Part shown: positions 1 to 7,494 of the stretch, piece by piece
Position numbering within the stretch: position 1 is the first letter of the stretch
Layout: each line of letters begins with the position of its first letter
NCBI GenBank assembly: GCA_937924555.1
Contig: CALDSN010000078.1
Span: forward strand, 1-28,964
Reading direction: 5' to 3'
Source of the DNA: an uncultured bacterium
GTDB lineage: Bacteria; Cloacimonadota; Cloacimonadia; Cloacimonadales; Cloacimonadaceae
Length of the DNA stretch: 28,964 nt
Notes under the pieces: model-generated
The model's input: only the letters and a program-made list of their open reading frames with translations
The model's database searches: none
What the model was told of the DNA's origin: nothing
Program-made: the position numbers and the translations under genes

Positions 1-1097
1 AGTATATTATTGATACCCATCAAAATTATGACATAATCCTGCACGATAACACACTGCTATACACAGTCTTTAATGAGCCTTATCTGAATGGCTTGCCAAC
101 CAGATATCTGGTGTTATACGATCTGATAAGTAAAACAAAAAAAGCCGAACTGACATTAGGATATGGTGAATCAAGTGGCGAGATTACACTTGATGGAGAC
201 ATTGCATATATATGTAACGATGATGAGGGCTTGTTTGTGGTAGATATAAGCGATGTTGAGCATCCCGTACTACTAAGCCAATTGCAGGAAAACATCAGGT
301 ATCAGTGTGCGGTTGCGAATAATGGAAAGCTGTGGGTTGGCTCCGATTACTCCATTCGCTGCTACGAACTCAGACAATCCATAACTCCTGAGTTTATCTA
401 TGAGATACCACTCTATATGCAGACGCCGTTCATCCGACCTTATAAGATGCTCATGCTTGAGAACTATCTGTATGCCATTTCTACCAGCGGATATCTTGTT
501 CGCATAAAACTCGGCTTAAGCGGAGCTGAGGAGATAAAGATATATCAAACAAGATATCCCATACCTACCAGTATAGATATTCTGGGGGCAGGATTATTGA
601 TTGGCAGTTGCGATGGGTTATCTGTGATAAATGTACAAGACCCTGATGACCTGAAAGAAGTTGCCTATCGGGATGTTGAGCGGGTCGTTGTGGGTACTAC
701 GGGGTTTATCATTACTTCTTATGCCATAAATGGTGACCGTATCTATGTGGGACGGGGCAAGAGTTTACAGGTATTGGATGCCAGCCTGGCGAACGCCTTC
801 ACCTATGTTCATACCCCCGAGGCAGAGCAAAAGCTGACTATCTACCCCAATCCGGTAAAAAACGAGATGCGCATCATCTGTAAACTTCCCGAAGGTGGAA
901 CAGCAACATTGGAGCTGTATAACTTGAGGGGGCAAAAGCTTTTTACCCAAACTTACAACACCATGAATGAGGGCATGAACATGATTAAGTTAGCTGCCAA
1001 AGATGAAAGCGGACGCATGCTCAGCAGTGGGATGTACTTCTTAAGGGTAAAACAGGGCGCACATGTGCAGACCGGTAGGGTGTTGATTGTTAAGTAG
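1..1097 (+). CDS. Secreted LVIVP-repeat/propeller-like protein with T9SS type A sorting domain (5' truncated)
   Basis: The reading frame is open from base 3 without a stop, so the gene begins outside the window; the TTG at 93 is simply an internal leucine codon. Two LVIVP-like repeats are visible (LFVVDISDVEHPVLL and GLSVINVQDPDDLKEV), a beta-propeller-type repeat common in large secreted proteins of the FCB group. The last ~85 residues form a Por/T9SS type A C-terminal domain: the KLTIYPNPVKNEM motif, then LELYNLRGQKL and a GMYFLRVKQG strand before the final VLIVK. In the known system this domain directs export across the outer membrane and attachment to the cell surface, after Sec export through an N-terminal signal that cannot be seen here. 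The substrate or ligand is unknown. It is convergent with the enolase gene, with a shared hairpin terminator between them. Confidence 0.8.
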   Translation, partial: YIIDTHQNYDIILHDNTLLYTVFNEPYLNGLPTRYLVLYDLISKTKKAELTLGYGESSGEITLDGDIAYICNDDEGLFVVDISDVEHPVLLSQLQENIRYQCAVANNGKLWVGSDYSIRCYELRQSITPEFIYEIPLYMQTPFIRPYKMLMLENYLYAISTSGYLVRIKLGLSGAEEIKIYQTRYPIPTSIDILGAGLLIGSCDGLSVINVQDPDDLKEVAYRDVERVVVGTTGFIITSYAINGDRIYVGRGKSLQVLDASLANAFTYVHTPEAEQKLTIYPNPVKNEMRIICKLPEGGTATLELYNLRGQKLFTQTYNTMNEGMNMIKLAAKDESGRMLSSGMYFLRVKQGAHVQTGRVLIVK

Positions 1098-1155
1098 AGG
1101 TAAGCGTTTGAAGTTATTCGAATAAATAGGTTCTATATCTCCTGGAAGAACTACT

Positions 1156-1219
1156 GTATCATTGCATAATCATTGCATGTTTCATCCGTAATAAACATGC
1201 AATGATTATGTAATGATAC
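1156..1219. repeat. Intergenic palindrome built of tandem 11-bp units (copy A)
   Basis: Arms 1156-1182 and 1193-1219 are inverted repeats matching at 26 of 27 positions around a 10-nt spacer. Each arm is itself two direct copies of an 11-bp unit: ATCATTGCATA then ATCATTGCATG on the left; ATCATTACATA then ATCATTGCATG when the right arm is read in reverse complement. Related copies lie at 7361-7424 and 24985-25055. This copy sits between two convergent genes. It is distinct from the rho-independent terminator that follows it. Function is unknown; an iteron-like protein-binding array or a REP/BIME-type element are the obvious options. Confidence 0.85.
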
Positions 1220-1272
1220 TTGGATCGCTTACACCATGGATTGTAAAAGATAGCTTCCATGAACATACAAAT

Positions 1273-1301
1273 AAGGTGCGGAGAATATCGCTCCGCACCT
1301 T
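1273..1301. terminator. Bidirectional hairpin terminator between convergent genes
   Basis: A perfect 11-bp stem (AAGGTGCGGAG / CTCCGCACCTT) encloses a 7-nt loop. It lies 27 nt beyond the enolase stop codon and downstream of the sorting-domain gene, so it can serve both strands. The following T tracts are short (ATTTGT on the minus strand), so termination strength is uncertain. Confidence 0.75.
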
Positions 1302-1327
1302 TGTATATGCTTTACAATTGAGCTTGC

Positions 1328-2605
1328 TTACACGAACTGCTTGATCACAGCTTTGCCGGGGAAGTAAGCAGCTTCACCAAGCTCTTCCTCGATGCGTAGC
1401 AATTGGTTATACTTATCCACGCGCTCACTGCGGGAGATAGAGCCGGTTTTTATCTGACCGGAGTTCATGGCAACAGCCAGGTCGGCGATGAAGGTGTCAC
1501 CCGTTTCACCGCTGCGATGGCTGACCACAGTTGTCCAACCGGCTTTGTGTGCGGTGTTGATGGCATCGATGGTTTCGGTAACGCTGCCGATTTGGTTAAG
1601 TTTAATCAGCACGGCATTGGCGGCTTTTTCCTTAATTCCGCGTACGATGATTTCCGGGTTGGTAACAAAGAGGTCATCGCCCACAATCTGAATCTTGTCG
1701 CCCAGCTTGGCATTAAGCTTCACCCAGCCTTCCCAATCGTTTTCGGCTAAGCCGTCTTCGATGGAGCAGATGGGATACTTCTTCAGCATGCTTTCGTAGT
1801 ATTTAATCATGGCATCGCTGCCCACTTTCTTGCCTTCGAACACATACTTACCCTTCTCATAAAAGCTGGAGGCTGCGGCGTCGATGGCGATATAGATATC
1901 CTTGCCGGGCTTGTAGCCTGCGGCTTTGATGGCTTCCACGATAACGATAAAGGCTTCTTCATTACTGTCCAGATTGGGGGCAAAACCGCCTTCATCCCCT
2001 ACGGAAGTGGCAAGACCGCGCTTGTGCAAGATGGCTTTTAAGGCATGGAACACTTCGGCATTCATGCGCAGGGCTTCACGGAAGCTACTGGCTCCCAAGG
2101 GCATAACCATGAATTCCTGAATGTCCACATTGTTATCCGCATGGGCACCACCATTAAGGATATTGCTCATGGGAACGGGCAAGGTGCAGGCATTGACTCC
2201 GCCAAGATAGCGGTATAAGGGGATGTTAAGCTCAAGTGCGCTGGCACGGGCTACAGCCATGGAAACGGCAAGAATGGCGTTAGCGCCAAGCTTGGCTTTG
2301 TTGTGGGTGCCATCCAACTTAAGCATAAGTTTGTCGATGTTAGCCTGCTGGAGAGATTCCAAACCAAGCAGCTCTTCACTGATAAGATCATCGATATTGG
2401 CAACGGCTTTTAGCACACCTTTGCCGCCATAACGCTTCTTATCACCATCACGAAGCTCGATGGCTTCTCTCTCACCGGTGGAAGCACCGCTGGGGACACC
2501 TGCCTTGGCAATGATGCCACTATCCAGATGCACATCGGCTTCCACTGTTGGGTTCCCGCGGGAATCCAGTATTTCGCGTCCTTTAATATACATAATTTCG
2601 GACAT
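1328..2605 (-). CDS. eno: Enolase (phosphopyruvate hydratase)
   Basis: Cytosolic enolase interconverts 2-phosphoglycerate and phosphoenolpyruvate. The 425-residue length is normal for bacteria. Recognisable elements are the N-terminal GREILDSRGNPTVE, the mobile loop SGAST (39-43), catalytic E205 in VGDEGGF, the Mg2+ ligands D242, E283 (SIEDG) and D310 (VGDD), catalytic K335 in LIKLNQIGS, the HRSGET loop (363-368) and K386. The start has an AGGAGG 5 nt upstream. It is the last gene of a minus-strand group after recX, separated by 83 bp. That gap holds an imperfect inverted repeat (2653-2659 with 2677-2683) and a weak promoter candidate (TTGCCC, 17 nt, TATCTT), so eno may be transcribed both from the operon and on its own. 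Confidence 0.98.
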   Translation of the reverse strand: MSEIMYIKGREILDSRGNPTVEADVHLDSGIIAKAGVPSGASTGEREAIELRDGDKKRYGGKGVLKAVANIDDLISEELLGLESLQQANIDKLMLKLDGTHNKAKLGANAILAVSMAVARASALELNIPLYRYLGGVNACTLPVPMSNILNGGAHADNNVDIQEFMVMPLGASSFREALRMNAEVFHALKAILHKRGLATSVGDEGGFAPNLDSNEEAFIVIVEAIKAAGYKPGKDIYIAIDAAASSFYEKGKYVFEGKKVGSDAMIKYYESMLKKYPICSIEDGLAENDWEGWVKLNAKLGDKIQIVGDDLFVTNPEIIVRGIKEKAANAVLIKLNQIGSVTETIDAINTAHKAGWTTVVSHRSGETGDTFIADLAVAMNSGQIKTGSISRSERVDKYNQLLRIEEELGEAAYFPGKAVIKQFV

Positions 2606-2688
2606 ATTTTCCTCCTATAGGAATAATAAACTTACTGTTAGAGTATAAGATACACCGCTTTGGCACTCTGGGCAACAGCGGTGAGACA

Positions 2689-3306
2689 TCACTTTCCCGT
2701 TGCCTGCCAAGCGCTGTGTATCTGCTCCAGATCAAAGCCCTTGCGGTATAGGGAACTGAACACTTTTTCCTTAAGCTTAGCGGCTGGTAGGTCACGGTAT
2801 TGCAACCGCAGCTTAAGCACCAGCTCCTTCAAGGTTTCCATGCTGCTTTCCGGGGAACAAAGCTCGTTTAGGGCATCCTCCCACAGTTCGGATGGCAAGG
2901 CAAGCTCGCGGAGTTTATACACGATGTGTGTCCTGCTCTTCCCCCGCTCCACCAGGGAAGCGATGAGGATGCGGGCAAAACGGGCATCGTCGATATAACG
3001 CTTTTCCACAAAGGCAGCCACCAGCTTGTCAATAAGCTCGGGATGCACCTTCTTACGCTTCAGATAGTCCCGGCATTGGCTGCTGCTATGCTCACTTTCG
3101 GCAAGATACTTCAGCAGTTGTTCCCGGCTCTGTTTCTCAAGCAGCATATAAAGCTCATCAAAGGCAGCTGCATCAATCTCTCCCTCATAAGGGACGCTGT
3201 ATAAGGGAAGGAGGATTCTGTCGCTCAGAACCCCCCAAATGGCATTATCTATCAATACTTGAGAGCTACGGTCGCGCTCAAATATCTTCCGAATCGTCAG
3301 CCGCAT
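2689..3306 (-). CDS. recX: RecX family regulator of RecA
   Basis: RecX proteins bind RecA filaments and modulate strand-exchange activity. The product is about 205 residues, strongly charged and helical. It has the repeated three-helix pattern of the family: a LKRKKVHPELIDKLVAAF block, then FVEKRYIDDARFARILI, which matches the conserved 'YIDD.RYA' region, then a C-terminal FSSLYRKGFDLEQI block. The frame continues upstream to 3372, but those 22 residues are read from the recA 3' end in the wrong frame. I chose the ATG at 3306 (MRLTIRKIF), which has GAGG just upstream. That start lies 29 nt inside the restored recA reading frame, so translational coupling to recA is likely. Confidence 0.88.
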   Translation of the reverse strand: MRLTIRKIFERDRSSQVLIDNAIWGVLSDRILLPLYSVPYEGEIDAAAFDELYMLLEKQSREQLLKYLAESEHSSSQCRDYLKRKKVHPELIDKLVAAFVEKRYIDDARFARILIASLVERGKSRTHIVYKLRELALPSELWEDALNELCSPESSMETLKELVLKLRLQYRDLPAAKLKEKVFSSLYRKGFDLEQIHSAWQATGK

Positions 3307-4332
3307 GATCCTCAGGGGTGCTGGTGAACTCTTCCGGGCTAATCTTGTCGCGCAGCTTTGCTTCCACCGCATCCAGCATATCGGGATTCTCTTTCAGGAA
3401 CAGCTTGGCTTTGTCGGCACCTTGACCAATCTTTGCTTGTTGTAAGAGAACCAGGAACCGCTTTTCTTGATTATATCGTGCAGGATAGCCATTTCCAGGA
3501 TTATATCCAGATGCGAGATGCCATCACCAAAGATGATGGGGAATTCCACGGTTTTGAAAGGTGGAGCGAACTTGTTCTTAACCACTTTCACCTTGGTGCG
3601 TGCACCCACAATCTGTGTTTCTGCTCCGGCTTCCTTGATGGCTCCGGCATAGCGGACTTCCAAACGGACAGAGGAATAGAACTTCAAGGCTACGCCACCG
3701 GTGGTGGTTTCGGGGTTCATATAGGGGCTTCCGCCTATCTTCATACGGGTTTGGTTGATGAAGATAACCGCAGTATTGCTCTTGGATACAATGGCAGTAA
3801 GCTTACGCAGAGCCTGGCTCATCAGCCTTGCTTGCAAGCCTACGTGGCTATCGCCCATGCTGCCTTCAATTTCCTGCTTGGGCACAAGTGCGGCAACGGA
3901 ATCCACGATGATTAAATCCACCGCAGAACTGCGCACCAAGGTTTCGGTTATCTCCAGTGCTTGCTCTCCGCCATCCGGCTGGGACAGCAGCAGGTCATCA
4001 ATCTGCACTCCCAGGCGCTTGGCATAGGATGTGTCCAAGGCATGCTCGGCATCCACGAAGGCTACCATTCCGCCTGCTTTTTGGCACTGAGCGGCAATAT
4101 GCAGGGTGAGGGTGGTTTTACCCGAAGCTTCCGCACCGTATATCTCGGTGATTCTCCCCTTGGGAATACCGCCAATACCTAGGGCAATATCCAGGTTCAA
4201 GGCACCTGTGGGGATAACATCCACCACTTTGAGGGGTTTGTCGCCTAAACGCATCAGGGTGCCCACTCCGTACTTCTTCTCTAATTGCGATATAGCCGTC
4301 TTAAGGGCGGCATCCTTGTTCTTATCCAGCAT
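3278..4332 (-). CDS. recA: RecA recombinase, with an apparent one-base frameshift near 3431
   Basis: RecA is the ATP-dependent DNA strand-exchange and SOS coprotease protein. Seen: Walker A GAEASGKT (66-73; usually GPESSGKT), Walker B LIIVDSVAAL (140-149), QEIEGSMGDSHVGLQARLMS around loop L1, FINQTRMKIG, and the loop L2 region NPETTTGG. As given, the frame ends at 3394 with an unrelated tail after SYNKQR. If one base (an A) is restored between 3430 and 3432, the frame continues as IGQGADKAKLFLKENPD... for 50 further residues to an acidic tail ADDSEDI and a TGA at 3278. That gives a normal 351-residue RecA. The deleted form would lack the C-terminal domain. A sequencing or assembly error is most likely, and a real mutation is possible. 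Of two tandem ATGs I prefer 4332, because GGAGG is only 1 nt from the one at 4335. Confidence 0.93.
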
Positions 4333-4344
4333 CATTCCTCCGGA

Positions 4345-4899
4345 CTATTTTAAGTTATATTGTTCCAAAACCGAATAGCTTGGTCCCGTGGGGTGCAGCA
4401 CGCTGCGAAAGAGGCAGATGCTGCCATAAGCCAAGCTTTGTTTATCTATCTCATATTGCATAATCTCGCGGGCAAGCTCTGTTTCTATCGGGCTTTTGAT
4501 GCGTGCCAGCGTAACATGCAGCCTCAATGGCTTCCTATCCGGTTCTATGCCAAGGCTGCGCACCGAGCCGACCATGCGCCGTTGCAGCTTGAATACATCG
4601 TCGTTCTCTTCCTGCAGCTTAAGCCAGATCATTCGCGGCTCACTTGCCGGGAAAAGCTCTAAGCCCAAGGCTTTGAACTTGAAAGCGGGAAAGCCTTGCA
4701 ACAGCCTAAGAATCTCGGCGTCTATCTCCCCAATCTTCTCCGGGGCAACATCACCGATGAACAGCAAGGTAAGGTGCAGATTCTCCGGTTTAACCCAGTT
4801 CACTCCCAAGGGAGCTCTACCCTTAAACCTGTTTATAGCCTCCACCAACTCTGCTTTAAGCGAGCTTGGCAGTTCCAGCGCAATGAACGAGCGTATCAT
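4345..4899 (-). CDS. thpR: RNA 2',3'-cyclic phosphodiesterase (2'-5' RNA ligase family)
   Basis: A 184-residue member of the 2H phosphoesterase superfamily. Bacterial ThpR/LigT hydrolyses 2',3'-cyclic phosphate RNA ends to 2'-phosphates and can ligate 2'-5' linkages in vitro. Both catalytic HxTx motifs are present: HLTL at 42-45 followed by LFIGD, and HVTL at 128-131 followed by ARIK. The N-terminus MIRSFIALELP is typical. The frame is open further upstream, but that part overlaps the preceding gene. The ATG at 4899 lies two bases after that gene's TGA, which indicates coupling. The recA start lies about 12 bases downstream of its stop. The biological RNA substrate is unknown. Confidence 0.9.
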   Translation of the reverse strand: MIRSFIALELPSSLKAELVEAINRFKGRAPLGVNWVKPENLHLTLLFIGDVAPEKIGEIDAEILRLLQGFPAFKFKALGLELFPASEPRMIWLKLQEENDDVFKLQRRMVGSVRSLGIEPDRKPLRLHVTLARIKSPIETELAREIMQYEIDKQSLAYGSICLFRSVLHPTGPSYSVLEQYNLK

Positions 4900-4901
4900 G
4901 C

Positions 4902-5384
4902 TCAGCGCTTGTACCCGATATCCAAAAGGAACTTCTTTCTGTGGCTGATATCCGTATCCAGCTCTATCCCTTTGGGGGAAAAGCCATCCACCACACCCAG
5001 GATACCTCTGCCCTGTTCGGTTTGGGCAAGGATTACTTCCACGGGGTTGGCAGTGGCACAAAAGATGTTGCACACTTCTCTGCAAGCTTTGATTCCGGGC
5101 AATACGTTGATAGGAAAGGCTCCCCGCATGATTATCAGGAAGCTGTGCCCCGCACCGAGGCGGAACATATTCTCCACCGCAAGCTCTATCAGTTCGTTAT
5201 CCGTGCCGTCTTTGCGCACCAAGCAGGGACCAGATGCCTCGCAGAAAGCCAAGCCAAACTTGATTCCCGGGACACTGCTAACCATTTCCTCGTAGAGGTC
5301 TTCCACGGTTTTGATGAAATGACTCTGCCCCAAAATAACGTTACAATCTGATGGAAAACTAAGTGCTTCGCTGATAAGCTCCAT
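4902..5384 (-). CDS. Adenosine-specific kinase family protein (PF04008/COG1839)
   Basis: A 160-residue protein I recognise as the PF04008 'adenosine-specific kinase' family, best known from archaea and a minority of bacteria. Conserved blocks are NVILGQSHFIKTVEDLYE (15-32), FGLAFCEASGPCLVR, the GHSFLIIMRGAFPINVL stretch, then CNIFCATANPVEVI and RGILGVVDG before the C-terminal LLDIGYKR. The family name comes from a structural and biochemical study of an archaeal member, so the kinase activity is known for the family only and is an assumption here. It is the first gene of the thpR-recA-recX-eno group. GAGG lies 9 nt upstream of the ATG. A TTGACA at 5446-5451 (minus strand) upstream has no good -10 partner, so the operon promoter is unresolved. 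Confidence 0.85.
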   Translation of the reverse strand: MELISEALSFPSDCNVILGQSHFIKTVEDLYEEMVSSVPGIKFGLAFCEASGPCLVRKDGTDNELIELAVENMFRLGAGHSFLIIMRGAFPINVLPGIKACREVCNIFCATANPVEVILAQTEQGRGILGVVDGFSPKGIELDTDISHRKKFLLDIGYKR

Positions 5385-5466
5385 TATCTCAAACCTCGCT
5401 GCTAAACTATTCTAACCAAGCAAGGAAAATCCGAGCTATATGCGTGTCAAGCAAAAGTTTGGCAGC

Positions 5467-5500
5467 CAAAAAACAAAGCCCCTCCGCGGGGAGAGGCTTT
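5467..5500 (-). terminator. Rho-independent terminator of groEL
   Basis: A 10-bp stem with one mismatch (5475-5484 with 5491-5500, 6-nt loop) is followed on the minus strand by GTTTTTTGG, about 35 nt after the groEL stop. The plus-strand side also ends in TTTTT, so it could act in both directions. Confidence 0.85.
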
Positions 5501-5534
5501 TTGCGTATGAGATTATCTGTAGGGTTTACTTGCT

Positions 5535-7169
5535 TTAGTACATTCCGCCCATTCCGCCCATACCGGGATTTGGCATTGGGGCAGCTTCGGGTTCCTTGAT
5601 ATCAGTGACGATGCACTCAGTGGTAAGGAACAGTGCGGAGATGGATGCGGCATTCTGCACGGCAGAGCGCACAACCTTGGCAGGATCGATGATTCCGGCA
5701 ACAAAGAGGTCTTCAAATGTGCCGGTGGCTGCATTGTAGCCCATATGCACATCTTTGTAGCTCTTAAGCTTCTCCACCACCACTGCGCCTTCTTCTCCGG
5801 CGTTGGTTGCAATCTGGTATGCGGGTCTTTCCAAAGCTTTGGCAAGGATTTCCACTGCCATCTTCTCTTCGTAGCTAAGTCCCTTCATTGCTTTCAGGGC
5901 TTTGGCTGCTTGGATAAGGGTTACTCCGCCGCCGGGAACGATTCCTTCTTCCACGGCTGCACGGGTGGCATGCAGAGCATCATCCACGCGGGCTTTCTTT
6001 TCTTTCATCTCGGTTTCGGTGGCTGCACCGATGCGGATGATGGCAACACCGCTGGAAAGCTTGGCAAGGCGTTCTTGCAGCTTTTCTTTGTCGTAATCGG
6101 AAGTGGTTTCTTCGATTTGGGCTTTAATCTGCTTCATGCGGCCATCAACATCTTCTTGGTTGCCGGCACCTTCGCGGATGGTGGTATTTTCCTTCTCCAC
6201 CAAAACTTTCTTGGCTCTGCCAAGGTCGCTCATGGTGGCGCTGTCCAGCTTGCGACCCATCTCCTCGGAGATGAGGGTGGCACCGGTGAGGATGGCGATA
6301 TCTTCCAACATGGCTTTGCGACGATCACCAAAACCGGGAGCTTTCACCGCTACAACACTCAATATACCGCGCAGCTTGTTCACCACAAGGGTTGCCAATG
6401 CTTCGCCTTCGATATCTTCGCTGATGATGAGCATCGGGCGTCCGGATTGGGAAACTTCCTGCAGGATGGGAAGCAGGTCTTTCAATACGCTTATCTTCTT
6501 GTCATACAACAGTATGAAGGGATCTTCCAATTCAGCAACCATCTTCTCGGGATTGCTTACAAAATAGGGAGAAATGTAGCCACGATCGAACTGCATGCCT
6601 TCCACTTTCTCCAAACCGGTATCGATGGACTTTGCTTCTTCGATGTTGATGATGCCTTCTTTACCCACGGATTCCATGGCTTCGGCAATCAGGTTTCCAA
6701 TTTCAGGATCGTTGTTGGCAGAAATGGTGGCTATCTGGGCAATCTCACCATTGCTTTTAATTTCCTTGCTGTATTCGTGAATCTTCTCCACGATGACCTT
6801 GGTGGCTTTTTCCAGTCCACGCTTCAGATACATGGGGTTCACCCCTGCGGTAACATGCTTCAAACCCTCTTCGATGATGGCTTGAGCAAGGATGGTTGCG
6901 GTGGTGGTTCCGTCACCGGCATTGTCATGGGTCTTTTCGGCAACTTCTTTGCAAAGCTGGGCACCCATGTTTTCAAAGGCATCTTCCAGCTCAATTTCTT
7001 TGGCAATGGTAACACCATCATTGGTGATGGTGGGAGAGCCAAACTTCTTATCTAAAACAACGTTTCTACCCCTGGGTCCAAGGGTTACTTTAACGGCGTC
7101 AGCCAGTTTGTCCACCCCGCGCTTTAGGCTGGTGCGGGCTTCGTGTGCATACTGCATTTGTTTTGCCAT
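5535..7169 (-). CDS. groEL: Chaperonin GroEL (Hsp60)
   Basis: The 544-residue 60-kDa chaperonin forms the ATP-driven double-ring protein-folding chamber with GroES. Seen: VKVTLGPRGRNVVLDKKFG (27-45), TNDGVTIAKEIEL with D51, the ATP-site GDGTTTATILA (85-95, catalytic D86), the apical-domain block MLIISEDIEGEALATLVVN, KAPGFGDRRKAML, the intermediate-domain GIVPGGG, and the C-terminal GMGGMGGMY tail. The frame extends five codons further (7184), but those codons are the ribosome-binding site itself (GGAGG, 8 nt before the ATG at 7169), so 7169 is the start. It is monocistronic here, and no groES lies within the flanking 400 bases, whereas groES-groEL pairs are usual. Control is by a CIRCE element over the transcription start (see 7211-7237). 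Confidence 0.98.
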   Translation of the reverse strand: MAKQMQYAHEARTSLKRGVDKLADAVKVTLGPRGRNVVLDKKFGSPTITNDGVTIAKEIELEDAFENMGAQLCKEVAEKTHDNAGDGTTTATILAQAIIEEGLKHVTAGVNPMYLKRGLEKATKVIVEKIHEYSKEIKSNGEIAQIATISANNDPEIGNLIAEAMESVGKEGIINIEEAKSIDTGLEKVEGMQFDRGYISPYFVSNPEKMVAELEDPFILLYDKKISVLKDLLPILQEVSQSGRPMLIISEDIEGEALATLVVNKLRGILSVVAVKAPGFGDRRKAMLEDIAILTGATLISEEMGRKLDSATMSDLGRAKKVLVEKENTTIREGAGNQEDVDGRMKQIKAQIEETTSDYDKEKLQERLAKLSSGVAIIRIGAATETEMKEKKARVDDALHATRAAVEEGIVPGGGVTLIQAAKALKAMKGLSYEEKMAVEILAKALERPAYQIATNAGEEGAVVVEKLKSYKDVHMGYNAATGTFEDLFVAGIIDPAKVVRSAVQNAASISALFLTTECIVTDIKEPEAAPMPNPGMGGMGGMY

Positions 7170-7210
7170 CTTGTTTTCCTCCATATTATTAATCTAGAAA
7201 CTCATGGTTA

Positions 7211-7237
7211 TTAGCAGTCATTACTATTGAGTGCTAA
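7211..7237 (-). promoter_or_regulatory. CIRCE operator (HrcA binding site) of groEL
   Basis: TTAGCAGTC, nine bases, GAGTGCTAA: this matches the CIRCE consensus (TTAGCACTC-N9-GAGTGCTAA) at 17 of 18 arm positions. It overlaps the transcription start predicted from the adjacent promoter. This is the usual position for heat-shock repression by HrcA. No hrcA gene is in the window. Confidence 0.93.
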
Positions 7238-7241
7238 TGTT

Positions 7242-7270
7242 ATTATAGCCGAAATCCTGTCAAGTGCAAA
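7242..7270 (-). promoter_or_regulatory. Sigma70-type promoter of groEL
   Basis: On the minus strand TTTGCA (7265-7270), 17 bases, then a perfect TATAAT (7242-7247). The predicted start falls near 7235, inside the CIRCE element. A TTGACA also occurs (7258-7263) but only 10 bases from the -10, too close to be the -35. Confidence 0.75.
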
Positions 7271-7360
7271 TTAAAGATTTCTGCACAGGGCTGGTCAATT
7301 TGGCTGCCGACTTTCGGAAAAGCTGTATCTATCAAGCTCCATCTCTGCACGTTCCTTGAC

Positions 7361-7424
7361 ATTATTACCTGATCATTACCTAATCATTGCATGTTAAACA
7401 GGTAATGATTAGGTAATGATCATG
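7361..7424. repeat. Intergenic palindrome built of tandem 11-bp units (copy B)
   Basis: The left side has three tandem 11-bp units: ATTATTACCTG (7361-7371), ATCATTACCTA (7372-7382), ATCATTGCATG (7383-7393). The right side, in reverse complement, reads ATCATTACCTA then ATCATTACCTG. Arms 7368-7395 and 7397-7424 match at 25 of 28 positions around a single base. It lies between the divergent groEL promoter and the gene at 7620, so it cannot be only a terminator. Confidence 0.85.
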
Positions 7425-7466
7425 TGTTTCGTGCTTGGAACAACTACGGTATAATTACGGGCTTAC

Positions 7467-7494
7467 TACGGACTTTGTCCGCAATGAGTCCGTA
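7467..7494 (+). other. Hairpin with an alternative inner fold in the leader of the downstream gene
   Basis: TACGGACT (7467-7474) pairs perfectly with AGTCCGTA (7487-7494) across 12 bases. The left arm can instead form a small GGAC-TTT-GTCC hairpin (7470-7480). If transcription starts near the TATAAT at 7450, the hairpin lies in the 5' untranslated leader about 125 nt before the start codon. No regulatory class is recognised. Confidence 0.35.

Noticed and set aside
93..95. TTG as the start of the first gene
   Set aside because: The frame is open back to the window edge and the product lacks a signal peptide from this point, so the gene is truncated by the window.
3307..3372. N-terminal extension of recX by 22 residues
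   Set aside because: These codons belong to the recA 3' end in another frame; the ATG at 3306 has a ribosome-binding site and gives a normal RecX N-terminus.
3428..3436. Programmed ribosomal frameshift in recA
   Set aside because: No slippery heptamer, upstream Shine-Dalgarno-like stimulator or downstream hairpin is evident, and RecA is not known to use frameshifting. An indel or sequencing error is simpler.
5745..7055. A 436-codon open frame on the plus strand opposite groEL
   Set aside because: It is a codon-structure shadow: groEL on the other strand is fully conserved, and the antisense product is rich in G, F, H and V with no domain or ribosome-binding site.
7258..7263. TTGACA as -35 of the groEL promoter
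   Set aside because: It lies only 10 bases from the TATAAT; TTTGCA at 17 bases is the properly spaced element.
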